Assembly (NCBI GenBank): GCA_001929475.1
Contig: LXFE01000168.1
Coordinates: 1 to 38,972 of the forward strand
Direction of reading: 5' to 3'
Length of the DNA: 38,972 nucleotides
Source: Neolecta irregularis DAH-3
Lineage: Eukaryota > Ascomycota > Neolectomycetes > Neolectales > Neolectaceae
Shown: one piece after another, positions 11,922-22,486 of the stretch
Numbering within the stretch: position 1 is the stretch's first letter
How the letters are laid out: each line of letters opens with the position of its first letter
Notes under the pieces: model-generated
Database searches by the model: none
Seen by the model: only the letters and a program-made list of their open reading frames with translations
What the model was told of the DNA's origin: nothing
Translations under genes and position numbers: made by a program

Positions 11922-12775
11922 TCATGAAGACCGACCGGTCCTTTTCCGTCCAACAAGAATCCAAGTTGTTCCAAAATGCCAGCGTTTCCGCACCTCCCAT
12001 TCTATATCCTCAATCCCATCAATAACTTTTTCAAGGTCCCGTCCCCACCAACAGCCCCACATCTCCGCATGCTTACCTTCATATTTTTTCAATAAATGAT
12101 TAAGGATTCCCCATGTCCCTAGTCCATGCTCTAACATAATGACCTTTCCTCCTGGTTTTACCAAATCCACTATTCGGCGAGCAACAATCGACGGATCAGA
12201 AACAGAGCATAACCCAAAAGTTTCCACAACAGTATCATATTGTCCAGACAATTGTTCCGTCGACCCGTGAATCAGCCTCGTTTCAATATCTCTTGAATCA
12301 TCTTTTGAAATATTTCGCAACATTTCAATACTTGTATCAGCCATCGTTAAACTAGTCACCTTTTTCGAATCATAATTCTTCAAATTGCGTCCAGTTCCAC
12401 ATGCGACTTCTAATACATTCCCCTGTTCTATCAGGTTCCATTAGACAGTAGCAAACGACAAACCTCTGCCCAGTTCTTGATATACCACCATCGCAATCCT
12501 TTGATTCCGATCCAGAACTCACTAGAGTCGATCTTCTCGTCGTAGTCTTTTGCCAGTTCGTCGTGGATCGTAGGTTTTGGTGAATTGTAAGTTGGTTGGG
12601 GAGAGTAGTAAAGGTACGCGCCTGTTGCACATGATAGATATATAGATGCACCTAGAAGATATAGCGGTAGACGGGGCCGTGTCACTTTAACAGAAATAGG
12701 ATTCTTGGGTTTGTTGACGTGTGAACTGTGAGACGACTGTGACGGGTTTAGAGGTGGCCTCGCTGATCTTGCCAT
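11922..12775 (-). CDS. OMS1: OMS1-like mitochondrial methyltransferase
   Basis: This is a SAM-dependent class I methyltransferase of the Oms1 type, a mitochondrial inner-membrane protein; the substrate is unknown. Two exons (12775-12464, 12422-11922) give 270 aa. A basic N-terminus is followed by one membrane helix (LPLYLLGASIYLSCATGAYL, roughly residues 32-51). The SAM-binding motif NVLEVACGTGRNLK is created by splicing out a 41-nt intron, and then comes LTMADTSIEML. The family-specific stretches VETFGLCSVSDP, KVIMLEHGLG and HAEMWGCWWGRDLEKV follow. The end HFGTTWILVGRK also fits. I chose the ATG at 12775 because the preceding in-frame region up to 12871 looks non-coding; that upstream Met remains possible. 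Confidence 0.8.
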
Positions 12776-12900
12776 TAATCTTGCTAAAAAGTGACAGAAA
12801 TGAGGTATCGCAATATGGTTTCCTTTTATGAAAGGTCCATTGAAATGTTTACAAAAAAAACATGATTCCAAGTCCTAAAGATACATCAACACCTTTACAT

Positions 12901-14772
12901 CTATAATTTTCTGCTTTGTGCTTGCTCTATGTGATTATTTCCCAATTTTACGGTTCGATTTATGTTTTCGTTTAAAAATCCCGTAATCTGTGCCTTGGTC
13001 AGCCGTTGCCTTTGCTTCATGGGTCTTTCTTTGATCTCTAACACCTTCGTATATATATTTAGCAGAAATTCTCGTCGCTCGTCGTTTTTATTAGTCTCTC
13101 GAATCATCTGTCGAATCGCTCCCTCGGAAGATTTACCAATATCGCCATCAATATCCACGATTGCACCAAGACATTCAGGAATACGCGTAAACTTTCCAAG
13201 AACATAGTATCCCCACATGAGCGTGTTCCAAATTTCCACGTTCTTATTCTCGCAGTCTTCCAGAATTTCAACTGCCTTGATAGGTCTTCTACGGCAAATC
13301 AATCTTGAGGCAAGGCATGCTATTGCATAAGGATCCATTGCAATATTTCTCTCTTTTAGATATGATACTATAACCTCCAATTGTTGTATATTTTCGGAAT
13401 ATTTAATGAAGCTAGTCAGGACGACAATCCCGACTGTTTGGGACTTCTCGTATATTTCAAAGACACGGTTTGCGAGATTATGATATTTGCTTTTGAGAGC
13501 ATAATGGATCAGAGTGCTGCATTGTTGAGCATTAGGTAGATAGCCAGTATCGATTTGTTTATTAAATTCCTCAAAAGCAAGGTCCAGTTGCCCTGCTTGC
13601 GCCATATTCCGGCAGTCGAGAAGATGACCACAGGAGTCCCTTGTTAATCTTGTCGGTGGAGAGCTTTGATTTGCGTCTAGTCGTGCTTTTCTGTGAATGT
13701 TATTGGCTATCCTAGAGAGTAGGGATGGGTTAAGATACGACTGAATCCGATTTAAATGGGCGAGATGAATATGTGCATAGGATTTTATTTGAGGATCGGT
13801 ACGGTTGAAGTAGAGTAGAAAATATCTGTATGTATCTCTGTCCGGTTTTAGATTTCGCTTCTTAAGTTCTTCGAAGAGCGTATGGACTTTTGACAAATGG
13901 TTTCCGAGCAGAATCTTGTTAAGAACGAGGTTGAACGTGGTCATTGTAAATACTATCTTATCGTCAATCATAATCTCTGTTAGCCGTCGAAACAGAAAAT
14001 CATCATTGTTCAAAATCGCGAAGTTTAAAAGTGGATGATATGTAAGTTCGTCCCGTTTAACTCTGGCTGATCGCATATCACGGAGGAAGATTAATGCGCT
14101 TGAGATTCCACGTAATCGTAACTCGTGTCGAATTAAGAGATTATATGTCACGATGTCCGGTGAAATCCCCTTCTCTTCGCTATCCTTTCCACTCTTTTTC
14201 GCATTCTCGAAATCCTCGGAGCCAGTATACGCTTCCAAAAGGATGTTGTATGACCATCGATCCGGTTCAATTTTTTGAAGTTTCATCATCTCCCATACTT
14301 CTTCCATTCCTTGAATATTGCTTCCATATCTCTTCTGCCCGACTTTCAACAACGTGTTGTAAGTAATGATATCGGGCTTTGTATGTGGGAACTTCTTCAT
14401 CGTCTCTAAAATCGCCATGGCCGAAATGAAGTCTTGATTGCGAATGTATAATTCGACGAGTAAAGTCAATATATATGTATTTGGAGGAATTTTATTTTTC
14501 AGCCGTCGAAACTCCTCAATAAAAAGGGTTTTTAGATCAAGTTCGAGCATCGCTTCTAGGGCGAGGCCCCAAGTCGAAGAAAAAAGAGTATTTGATAGGT
14601 GCGTTAGCTTGGAGTAGTATTCAATGACTTTGTGATATTGTTTCTGCTGGCGGCATTCCTTCATGAGATTGATCAATTGTGTAGTTAATGCCGGGTCATG
14701 GTTTTTCTTCGCTCGCCTCGCCCTGGAACTAATGTTTCTGAGCTGCAGAACTCGCAAAATAGCCCTAGACAT
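12901..14772 (-). CDS. pentatricopeptide-repeat (PPR) protein, probably mitochondrial
   Basis: A single uninterrupted exon encodes 623 aa, the only long intronless gene in the window. The start (MSRAILRVLQLRNISSRARR) is an Arg-rich amphipathic presequence typical of mitochondrial import. Degenerate 35-residue PPR units are visible: KPDIITYNTLLKVGQK, EPDRWSYNILLEAYTGS, SPDIVTYNLLIRHEL, FTMTTFNLVLNKIL and KPDRDTYRYFLLYF in the first half, and more degenerate helices after about residue 390. PPR proteins bind single-stranded organellar RNA and act in mRNA stability, processing or translation. I cannot assign a particular orthologue. The C-terminus is basic and Gln-rich. GPI3 is divergent, with 269 bp between the starts. 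Confidence 0.85.
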   Translation of the reverse strand: MSRAILRVLQLRNISSRARRAKKNHDPALTTQLINLMKECRQQKQYHKVIEYYSKLTHLSNTLFSSTWGLALEAMLELDLKTLFIEEFRRLKNKIPPNTYILTLLVELYIRNQDFISAMAILETMKKFPHTKPDIITYNTLLKVGQKRYGSNIQGMEEVWEMMKLQKIEPDRWSYNILLEAYTGSEDFENAKKSGKDSEEKGISPDIVTYNLLIRHELRLRGISSALIFLRDMRSARVKRDELTYHPLLNFAILNNDDFLFRRLTEIMIDDKIVFTMTTFNLVLNKILLGNHLSKVHTLFEELKKRNLKPDRDTYRYFLLYFNRTDPQIKSYAHIHLAHLNRIQSYLNPSLLSRIANNIHRKARLDANQSSPPTRLTRDSCGHLLDCRNMAQAGQLDLAFEEFNKQIDTGYLPNAQQCSTLIHYALKSKYHNLANRVFEIYEKSQTVGIVVLTSFIKYSENIQQLEVIVSYLKERNIAMDPYAIACLASRLICRRRPIKAVEILEDCENKNVEIWNTLMWGYYVLGKFTRIPECLGAIVDIDGDIGKSSEGAIRQMIRETNKNDERREFLLNIYTKVLEIKERPMKQRQRLTKAQITGFLNENINRTVKLGNNHIEQAQSRKL

Positions 14773-15041
14773 GCCTGGTCCAACATAACATTCGCAAGTT
14801 ATCTTTGTTTTAGCTCGGAAGTGTTTTCTTTTTTTTCTTTAATTTATTTTTGGATTTAGTGGTTTAATGCAAGACTCCTTTGCGGAGTTTGAACCTGTAG
14901 TAGAATTTCAGAGTTCTGTTTCAAAAAGGTTGGCTACACTTCCACACTAGGTATATCCGATTCCTGTACCACTCGCAATGATTCAATCGAGCCAGCAGTA
15001 ATTCTAAAAGCGAGGGAAGAAATTAATTACTGACTTCGGAA

Positions 15042-16476
15042 ATGCCTTATAATATTGCGTATGATTGCCTTTTTTTATATACCTAATACATCCTACAGAA
15101 TGGTGTCCGACTTCTTCTATCCAGAACCTGGCGGAGTAGAATCGCATATTTATCAGCTTTCACAGCGCCTCATTGATCTCGGTCATCGTGTAATCGTGAT
15201 AACACACGCATATGGAAATCGAACTGGGATTCGCTACCTAACAAATGGGCTAAAAGTATTCTACATCCCTTTCCTGGTGATATATCGCCAAGCAACTTTT
15301 CCAACAGTGTTTTCTGTGTTTCCTGTTCTCAGAGATATTGTCAAGCGGGAACGAATACAGATTGTACATGGGCATGCAAGCATGAGTAGTTTGTGCCATG
15401 AAGCAATATTACATGCTCGAACCATGGGTCTCAGGACCTGTTTCACCGACCATAGTCTCTTTGGCTTCGCGGATGTGGGAAGCATCCTCACAAATAAATT
15501 GCTTAAATTTACCATGAGTGATGTGGATCATATTATTTGTGTCTCGCATACGTGGTAAATGGTTGTTGATTAAATAATTGCTGACTCCCAAGTAAAGAGA
15601 ATACGGTATTGAGAGCGGCTTTGGATCCCTCTACTGTCAGCGTGATTCCTAATGCTGTTATTGCCGATAATTTTCGGCCCGATCCATCAAGGGCCTCAAA
15701 AGATCATTGTAATTGCTTCATTATGTCTTTTAGACTTACGTCAAGTAACTATAGTCGTAATATCTCGTTTATTCTATAACAAAGGAACGGATCTTCTAGT
15801 TGCCCTAATTCCTCGAATATGTACAACACATCCAACTGCTCGGTTTATTATCGCCGGAGCTGGCCCAAAAGCCATTGATCTAGAGCAAATGCGAGAAAAA
15901 TACATGCTTCAAGATCGAGTGGAGATGCTAGGGAGTATACGTCACGAAGAAGTTCGAGACGTATTTCCCTTCTTTTTCTTTTCGTTAATTTGTAGGTCAT
16001 GACACGAGGTCAGATATATCTTCACCCAAGCTTAACCGAAGCTTTCGGAACAGTCATTGTAGAAGCTGCTTCTTGTGGTCTCTACGTAGTGTGTACACGT
16101 GTAGGGGGTGTTCCCGAAGTTCTCCCATCTCACATGACTGTCTTTGCTCGTCCTGAAGAAGATGGTATGTTTGCGCGTTCGCTGTCATCTGATATTAGAT
16201 CTCGTAGCAGCGCTAACAAGAGCAATTCATGCCATTGAGATAAAATCTGTTTCACCGAGTACGTTTCACTCTCAAATTCGTAAAATGTATTCCTGGAAAA
16301 ATGTCGCTCTGCGGACTGAGATGGTTTACAACAAAGTCATGAAAATGGAGAAAGTATGCTTTGCAGGCAGATTGAAGCGGTATTATGGTTGTGGAACATG
16401 GGCTGGTAAACTCTTTTGCGCTTGTGTTGCTGTTGATTATCTTCTTGAAGCGGCGTTGGGTTGGGTTATGGATTGA
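15042..16476 (+). CDS. GPI3: GPI-GlcNAc transferase catalytic subunit (PIG-A/Gpi3)
   Basis: This is the catalytic subunit of the ER complex that transfers GlcNAc to phosphatidylinositol, the first step of GPI-anchor synthesis. Six exons (15042-15058, 15099-15554, 15593-15708, 15746-15960, 15996-16164, 16199-16476) give 416 aa. Introns are 40, 38, 37, 35 and 34 nt. Splicing the 17-nt first exon restores [20 protein letters not shown], the family start. Further motifs are [46 protein letters not shown] and [15 protein letters not shown]. The GT4 family EX7E box is in [22 protein letters not shown]-terminal membrane helix ([20 protein letters not shown]) follows YYGCGTWAG. The protein stops right after this helix, whereas homologues usually continue for tens of residues on the lumenal side. 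Confidence 0.95.
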
Positions 16477-17522
16477 TTTCAAAATCTAGGTAGGGTCTTC
16501 CAATGAAATATTCTTCACATTTTGAACACTGAAATCTGTCTGGAATCTATAAGATAGCAGAGAACCAATCTCTTCTATACCAATAATATGATGTGAACCT
16601 TTCAAATTGATCTCGAGAAATGTATACTTGGTACAGATTGATAACTATGTAATACAACTTCGAAAGATCCATATACATGTAATCGTCGACCTTCACGTAG
16701 TCCGATTAATACATTTTTCTCCACACGACGATGTCTTTAAATTGGCAGATATTTTTCGAATGACCATTTTGCATTTTCATTTGCAATATTTGAACGCTTA
16801 AAAACTCTGGATTTTTCCCTTTAACCAGCCTCATTTGAATGAAACTGGAGACAGGACAGGACAAAAAGCTAGTTCAGGCGGGGTAAAGGGTAATTCGAGG
16901 TACAGATAGGACGATTCCGAGGTTCCCGGGATATACTGTGGCAGAGGAGAGTACATACCCATAAACCTACAGCAGGGAAGTGCATTCTGCTGATCACCAG
17001 GCAAATGGGCGTAAGTACCTGGCCTTCAAAAGTTTGTGGCGGGAGCACCTAGCTTTCAAAAACGAGCTCAACCTCCTCTCCCTGCTACAGTTCACCCATC
17101 CCCATGCGCTATGCTATCGCTACTGATGACCGATTTGTTTCGTAGTATGATCTCATATTGAGCCTCGCTATATATCGCATCAGGGGGCACTTTTGCGCCT
17201 TGTTCTGTATGTTTGTGGCAAATCTGGCTCAAAGTGGCACTGTGCTAGAATTGCATCCCGACATGGCCTTAAACTGCAAACAGGCCCGGCAGTAACTTCC
17301 TGGTAGAATCAAGGGACGCCAGGCCCTGCAGGAATGCGATACTCTGCACAGAGAGCCGCAAGGAGGCGCCACCCACATTTCACGCAGAGCGTGTTTTTGC
17401 AACTGCAGGACGGGCATTGTTTCGTCTGCGCGTCTATAAAAAGGGCTCTGTAAGGTTGTCCATCCATCCTACTCGTTCCGCTCGTTACATCTCACACTCG
17501 CTGCCTGTCTCTGTTTTTGGTC
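16477..17522. other. intergenic, promoter of the Ala-rich GPI gene
   Basis: A 1-kb spacer. The left part is AT-rich. The right part has a GC-rich block (17000-17420) and a TATA box at 17435, and the leader is rich in CT and TC steps. A short near-repeat (ACCTGGCCTTCAAAA / ACCTAGCTTTCAAAA) occurs around 17020-17061. No gene is supported. Confidence 0.5.
17435..17442 (+). promoter_or_regulatory. TATA box of the Ala-rich GPI gene
   Basis: TATAAAAA lies 88 bp upstream of the ATG at 17523. A pyrimidine-rich stretch follows that ends near the start codon, as in strongly expressed fungal genes. Confidence 0.55.
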
Positions 17523-18275
17523 ATGTATAAGTATATTGCCCTCGCTTCTCTAGCCACGCTCGCCGCGGCCGCCACTGTCCCAAGCATGCTCAATGTCAAT
17601 GGACTGCAGCTCCAGTTCTCACAGGACCAGACTGTTAGCATTGTCGGCGGAAACACAAACGTCACTACTGTCACTGGCATTGTCATCGGGCAGCCATTCA
17701 ACTTCTCCTGTGTTGGCGGAAATTGTGGTCTCTGTACTTGCCACGATATAACTGTTGCGACCCCGATCTTCACTGCCACCCTTCTCTCGCCCAATAGTAT
17801 CACTGTCTCTCCTTTGAACGCTGCTGCTACTGCCCAGGCCAGTGCCATGTAACCTCCTCGCTTACCTCAATATTGTTAACCTTACAGGGCTTCAGCTAGT
17901 GCTAGCGCAGCTTCGTCGGGCTTGGGTTCATCATCTGCTGCCGCCGCCGCTGCTGCTGCAGCGAATGGCAATAGCGCATCAAGTGCCGCTGCTGCTGCCG
18001 CTGCTGCTGCGAATGGAAATAGCGCGTCAAGTGCTTCAGCCGCCGCCGCCGCCGCTGCTGCTGCTGCTGCTGCGAATGTTGCAGCATCTCCTGTTACTGC
18101 AAATGCCGCTGCCAATCCCGGTACAATTGCCGCTCCAAATCCTGGTACAAATGCCGCTGCTAGCGCTTCGACAGGAAAGAATGGGACCACAGTTTTCGTT
18201 GGAGCATCTGACAAACTATTTGCCAGCTCTGCCTATGGATTGGTTGCTCTTGGTGTAGTTATGGTCTTGGTTTAA
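17523..18275 (+). CDS. alanine-rich GPI-anchored surface protein
   Basis: Two exons (17523-17848, 17888-18275; 39-nt intron) give 237 aa. A signal peptide (MYKYIALASLATLAAAA) is followed by a roughly 75-residue Thr/Val-rich beta-type domain with three Cys (FSCVGGNCGLCTCHD, four Cys if the last is counted) and N-glycosylation sites. After it comes a low-complexity region of long alanine runs broken by NGNSASS. The end (SSAYGLVALGVVMVLV) is a GPI-type hydrophobic tail. The Ala region is encoded by mixed GCT/GCC/GCA/GCG codons, so selection rather than simple triplet slippage maintains it. I do not recognise the N-terminal domain. Likely location is the plasma membrane or cell wall. It would depend on the pathway begun by the neighbouring GPI3 product. 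Confidence 0.8.
17935..18072 (+). repeat. poly-alanine coding repeat with NGNSASS spacers
   Basis: Runs of 9-12 Ala codons are separated twice by a spacer encoding NGNSASS (GCGAATGGNAATAGCGC at DNA level). The repeat period is about 51 nt. It lies within the Ala-rich GPI protein. Confidence 0.75.
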
Positions 18276-18626
18276 GGAGAAGCGAAGCATCATGGCTGTA
18301 AAGTAATTAATTTAATTAAGCTTTAGTGTAGGATTCTTGGCGAGGAATTAGGAAAGGTTCTTTTCAATAAAAATTGTCGCAGATGGTAATTCTTTATTAA
18401 TACACCCAGCGCAATCTTCTACCTAAATCATTGCGTGTCTCATGCCATCTGCGCCTTTGCCCGTGCTGTTCTAGGTTCAAATTCAAATTCCTCTCGCTTG
18501 ACTCAAATTAACTCCCGAATGGTACAACAGATATAATGCAATGTGTACATCCCACACCTAGTGCAAACCAAAACGACGGCTCGCTGCTGAACAACGTATC
18601 CCACACAAAGTTCAAAACTTCGAACC
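18276..18626. other. convergent spacer
   Basis: This 351-bp spacer lies between two 3' ends. An AATAAAAATT near 18366-18376 may serve polyadenylation of the plus-strand gene. Nothing else is recognised. Confidence 0.4.
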
Positions 18627-19741
18627 TCAAAATTCAATTTCCCTTGCCCTCAGGCCTGTTATTGGTTTATTTTTCGTCTCTGTGTTGACATCGCCATCCA
18701 CCACTATTTTTCCAAGACCTTCTAGTAGCATGCAACTCTTACAGATTTTTCCTGAACTGGCATATCCGCATCTTTCACATTTCCCAAGCACTTGGTATCT
18801 TCTTTCTTCTTTTATTCGCATACTTTCTCCTGATCTAATGATATCGATGATTGCGCTCGGACGAATGGCTTCAAGATCTTTAATTAGAATCCGGGCAGTC
18901 CCACGGAAGGCTTCCGGTGAATATATACACTCTGTTGAGAAATAGTCAAGTTTTTTATGGTAGGCATACATCACGATCTCTTTCTCATAGGTAAACTTGA
19001 ACGGTTTCGAGCGCGGTAAAGATCCAGATGTAGATAGCTCTGTACAGCGATGAAGTCGTGATGCATCTCCTCTTAGCACTATAATTTAATATAAATCTGG
19101 TGAGAGAGAGATACGATTCATGAGAATAGTCTCCGCTATATCATCTGCATTGTGGCCTGTCAGTATTTGACTGCATCCAAGCATTTCTGCTGCCCGATCC
19201 AAAGCTTGCCGACGAAATACCCCGCAATATGTACCTTTTCATCATAAAAATGAAAGAATAGTGGATAGCTTTACAATTATTTTTCTTCCCGATTTTGGCT
19301 ACGATATCATCCATGCTCCATCCATACAGGTCTTTATATGATACTATTGTGAGAGGCAAATCGTATTGTATCTGGTTTCGCTTGACTGTCTTGTTGTCAG
19401 AAAATCGCTATAAATCTGATCCATACCTCCAAGGAATCATCGCGATATCCCTTGATTCCTTCATCGACACTAATCAACACCAATTCCACGCCGTAATTAT
19501 ATTTATCGTTCAGTTTTTTCATCACATATGCCAACACTGTGGAATCCTTTCCTCCGCTAGCGCCCATGCCGATCTTCTCGTCGCGTTGAAAAAGGTTTGA
19601 AGTTTTGATAGTATTGTGGATTTCAGTCTCGAATACGTGATAAAAACATTCCTTGCATAGCTTCTGAGAGGTCTTTGGACGCTTGAGTAAGGCGCGCCGT
19701 TTGTCGCATAGCTGACAAGGGTTTTTGATCGATGCTGACAT
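18627..19741 (-). CDS. NCS6: cytoplasmic tRNA 2-thiolation protein 1 (Ncs6/Ctu1)
   Basis: With Ncs2, this enzyme thiolates U34 of Lys, Glu and Gln tRNAs, using sulfur carried by the Urm1 pathway. Four exons (19741-19427, 19389-19275, 19234-19115, 19078-18627) give 333 aa. Introns are 37, 40 and 36 nt. An N-terminal zinc site ([14 protein letters not shown] ... CKECF) is followed by the ATP-binding PP-loop [15 protein letters not shown]. Splicing then restores [20 protein letters not shown] and [20 protein letters not shown], which carry the catalytic Cys and metal-binding region. SEAFRGTAR-like [18 protein letters not shown] is conserved. The C-terminal zinc ribbon is [22 protein letters not shown]. 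The start at 19741 aligns with the family start. Confidence 0.95.
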
Positions 19742-20059
19742 GGAAGAATTTGACAGGGTCGGATAGAGCATGTCTCATTGATAGCCACTCTAGAGTTCCG
19801 TAGACATCGAGGGTTTTCAATTTACAAGTGCATATTAAATCTATAACATTGCAATATCTTTTGGTTGTATCAATCTAGTCTTTTCTCATATTGCTGCATC
19901 CTCTGTCTCTGAGATCCTCTCACTATGATATAATAACCTTGACTCTGACAAAGCCTCAATGTAAGAATGTACCCTTCGGGTACACCTTACCAATACGGCA
20001 AGAGGCGTAGAATCATCTTGCGGCCTTTATGGCCGGATATAAACTTGTTGTAATTAGAA

Positions 20060-20130
20060 TACTTAGCCCAAGATAAAACACTTAGGCTAGTACTATAAAA
20101 CCTGGTCTTATTTTTACTTCGGAGTACCAA
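20060..20130. repeat. dispersed-repeat fragment, inverted copy of 1672-1770
   Basis: The minus strand reads ACTCCGAAGTAAAAATAAGA, CCAGG, then CTAGCCTAAGTGTT. This matches the copy near 1672-1720 (AAATAAGACCAGG ... CTAGTCTAAGTGTTGTTACTCCG). Both copies sit in gene-free AT-rich DNA. Confidence 0.45.
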
Positions 20131-20147
20131 AACCTAAACTCAAGCCG

Positions 20148-20532
20148 TGTTGGCAATATAACAAGGTAACAATATTATTGCAATACAAAGAAGTCCATAT
20201 TATATCATCTAATAAAAATTAATATTGCATGTTGCCAATATGCAATATATCACCAAAAAGGCCCTGAATCCAACATTCATTCTTTTATTCAGAACCATAA
20301 ATATTAGTATCTTGCAGCCATCCCTTCATTCCTAACCATGACTTCAAACACTCTACAGCTTGGATATGTGATAGACGTGTTCAAAGACATCATTTACATC
20401 ATCATCAAGATATAGATGGCTGAATCAAGTTATTTTTCTCTCTGATTCATTTGGTTTCAATTGACTTTGATCTTGTATTTTTTCTATTTTACTATCGCAA
20501 TACAACGAATCGGCCTTATAACTAACTCAACA
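20148..20532 (+). mobile_element. candidate solo or 5' LTR (Copia-like) relic
   Basis: The segment begins TGTTGGCAATAT and ends AACTCAACA, giving the TGTTG...CAACA ends typical of Copia LTRs. It is 385 bp and AT-rich. Downstream, at 20620-20700, one frame reads LLKIPFYGIHGNEHYWSFKM, reminiscent of the start of a Copia gag (N-Y-x-x-W-x-x-K-M), but it is broken and has no in-frame start. I could not find a second LTR or a target-site duplication, so this remains tentative. Confidence 0.35.
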
Positions 20533-20951
20533 CCCGTGTACGCCATATTCGTTATAACCAGGTTCTACTGTAAAAATCTGCCAATCTGCCACTTTCAGAT
20601 TCATTAAAACATATCTGAAACATGGCTCCTCGCGGTAACAGAAGACACGCTTTCAAATCTGCTCAAGATTCCTTTCTATGGAATTCATGGGAATGAACAT
20701 TACTGGTCTTTCAAGATGACGAGTAAGCAAATTAGACCAAAATATTATCCTCTTCCCTTATGCTTTCATATATTCCTTTCCACACTCTAATCCTTCTGCA
20801 TAGTATCATTGTGGAAATGCTTTATTGAACTGTCTCAAACAGATGTAAAATTTTCATTTTGATAGATTAAAGACACTTCTTAATCTCAGATATTTTTTTC
20901 ACTTTCAAGATAAAAGCAGTGTTACCACGTAGTAACAATATACCCCATAAC

Positions 20952-22486
20952 ATGCAGCTGTATTCCTTCGTCTTGACTGTGGTGTCTGTTGCCTATGCTA
21001 TTAGATCAATATATCACCCAAATCGAATCGATATGGAACTGCCACCAACAAGATCGCTATCTTGGTGGAGACCAATTGAGCTTCCACTCGATACCGATAT
21101 CGCGGATAAGGAAACGATAATAGCCTCACGAGATTTTGAGTTCAAGATTGCTATGCCGTACATTGAAGTTGAAGATTGGACAAGCCAGTATTTGGGAAAC
21201 ATGGGTATCGCATGTACAGAATTTTGTGAGAAACACAAAGCACTTGGAGCGCGTCTCGCTCCCAAATATTCTTCATCGTGGCTGACTACACGAAATGCAG
21301 TCAAATGCGATTGTTTTGCCGAAAGGATCGAGTCTCTTTTGTTGACCGAATTCACTCCCATATTACCAGAAGCGTCAAGTCAAGCATGGAACGACCTAGA
21401 CTTTGAAACAGTGACCAGAATGGGACATGGATATTATGCCAGGTTCTTTGACACAGTCATGAATTTGCTGATGTTTCAGAAGAATTCACCCTTACAGTGG
21501 GCTGAAATCTGTTGATAGGGTTTTTCAAGAGTTAACGACTGGGGAGGAGATTGATCAACTTTCCGCTCAGTCAATCTATCCGCAATGGTCTCCACTTGAT
21601 GCCCTTTCGCATCTACAAAGCCTTCAGAAAGCACTTCAATACGTTAAGAAACAGGATATCACAGAGGAGCCCCTTTTAGCTTGGCTCTTGAAATTGAAGA
21701 CGGCCATAAAGCTTAATTGTCTTTCTCACGATTTGATCCAAGAATTTCAAAGGTCTCTTGTGTTTGCGCTCGACCTGGAAGCAAAATCTTCGACCAACAT
21801 AGATGTGCCTGCTGTTGTAGTTTTGTTTAAGGATACTAAAGGTCGCTTCAGGAAAGCCTGCCCTTCAGTATCACACCTTCTACGATCACAAGTCATTACA
21901 AGCCTGATACCACTCACGATAGAAACCACTGACATTTTGCACTGGGTTGTTATGTCTTATTCAAAATCCTTGCAACCTGCCATAGGGAGTGAAAACGAGC
22001 GCGTTTTTGTCCAGGAAATTGTATCGACGTGCGGCATTCCACCGAATATCGAAAATGACATGCACGAGAAGATTGGTTATCAATTCAGTATAAATAGAAT
22101 GGATTTCTACAGACCTATGGAATTCAGGTCGCATTCTTTTAAAGATGCAAACACCTCTGATGAAGCGGCAGTTATCGCAGTAGATACATGGATACGAATG
22201 ATCTTTCAAACGCCGCTTGCTACATTCGGCCCATATGACAGAAGTAATATCGAAATGTATGGGTAAGGATCTGCAAGTGTTTATTTATACTAATTATAGG
22301 TATTCTGCCCCATACGAATTCACGTTCAAGCTTGTCATCTGGACCCTCTGTTTGCGTTTCAATATCGATCCAATGGTTTTATTTGAAAATTTACTTCCGT
22401 TGCATGTTGAAAAGACATTTGAAAGGATTGTAAGTGAGTATTTCGACACTACTGGGACAAAACAAACATTTGTGAGCAGGCCATAA
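20952..22486 (+). CDS. orphan secreted protein
   Basis: I do not recognise this protein. Three exons (20952-21442, 21480-22262, 22300-22486) give 486 aa, with two introns of exactly 37 nt. The first splice is needed because the initial frame stops at 21515 while the next frame is open from upstream of it. MQLYSFVLTVVSVAYA is a convincing signal peptide, cleaved after Ala16. The mature protein is largely soluble and helical in look, with Cys clusters GIACTEFC and VKCDCF and no repeats or membrane spans. A strong GTAAGT donor at 22430 could instead splice to 22503 and extend the protein to 22724 (541 aa), giving a tail with MDCVKMYLWRLYILHLEAQ. The gene stands between AT-rich, repeat-bearing spacers, a setting common for lineage-specific secreted proteins. 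An effector role would be speculation. Confidence 0.6.

Larger units (their letters stand above)
19742..20951. other. repeat-rich AT spacer upstream of an orphan secreted gene
   Basis: A 1.2-kb region without a supportable gene. It holds a hairpin (GTACCCTTCGGGTAC, 19968-19982), the inverted copy of the dispersed repeat (20060-20130), a candidate LTR (20148-20532), and a short frame with retroelement-like wording (20620-20710). Confidence 0.5.

Noticed and set aside
17882-18214. Minus-strand alanine-rich frame opposite the GPI gene
   Set aside because: It is a shadow of the GCN-repeat region. The plus frame has the signal peptide, intron and GPI tail.
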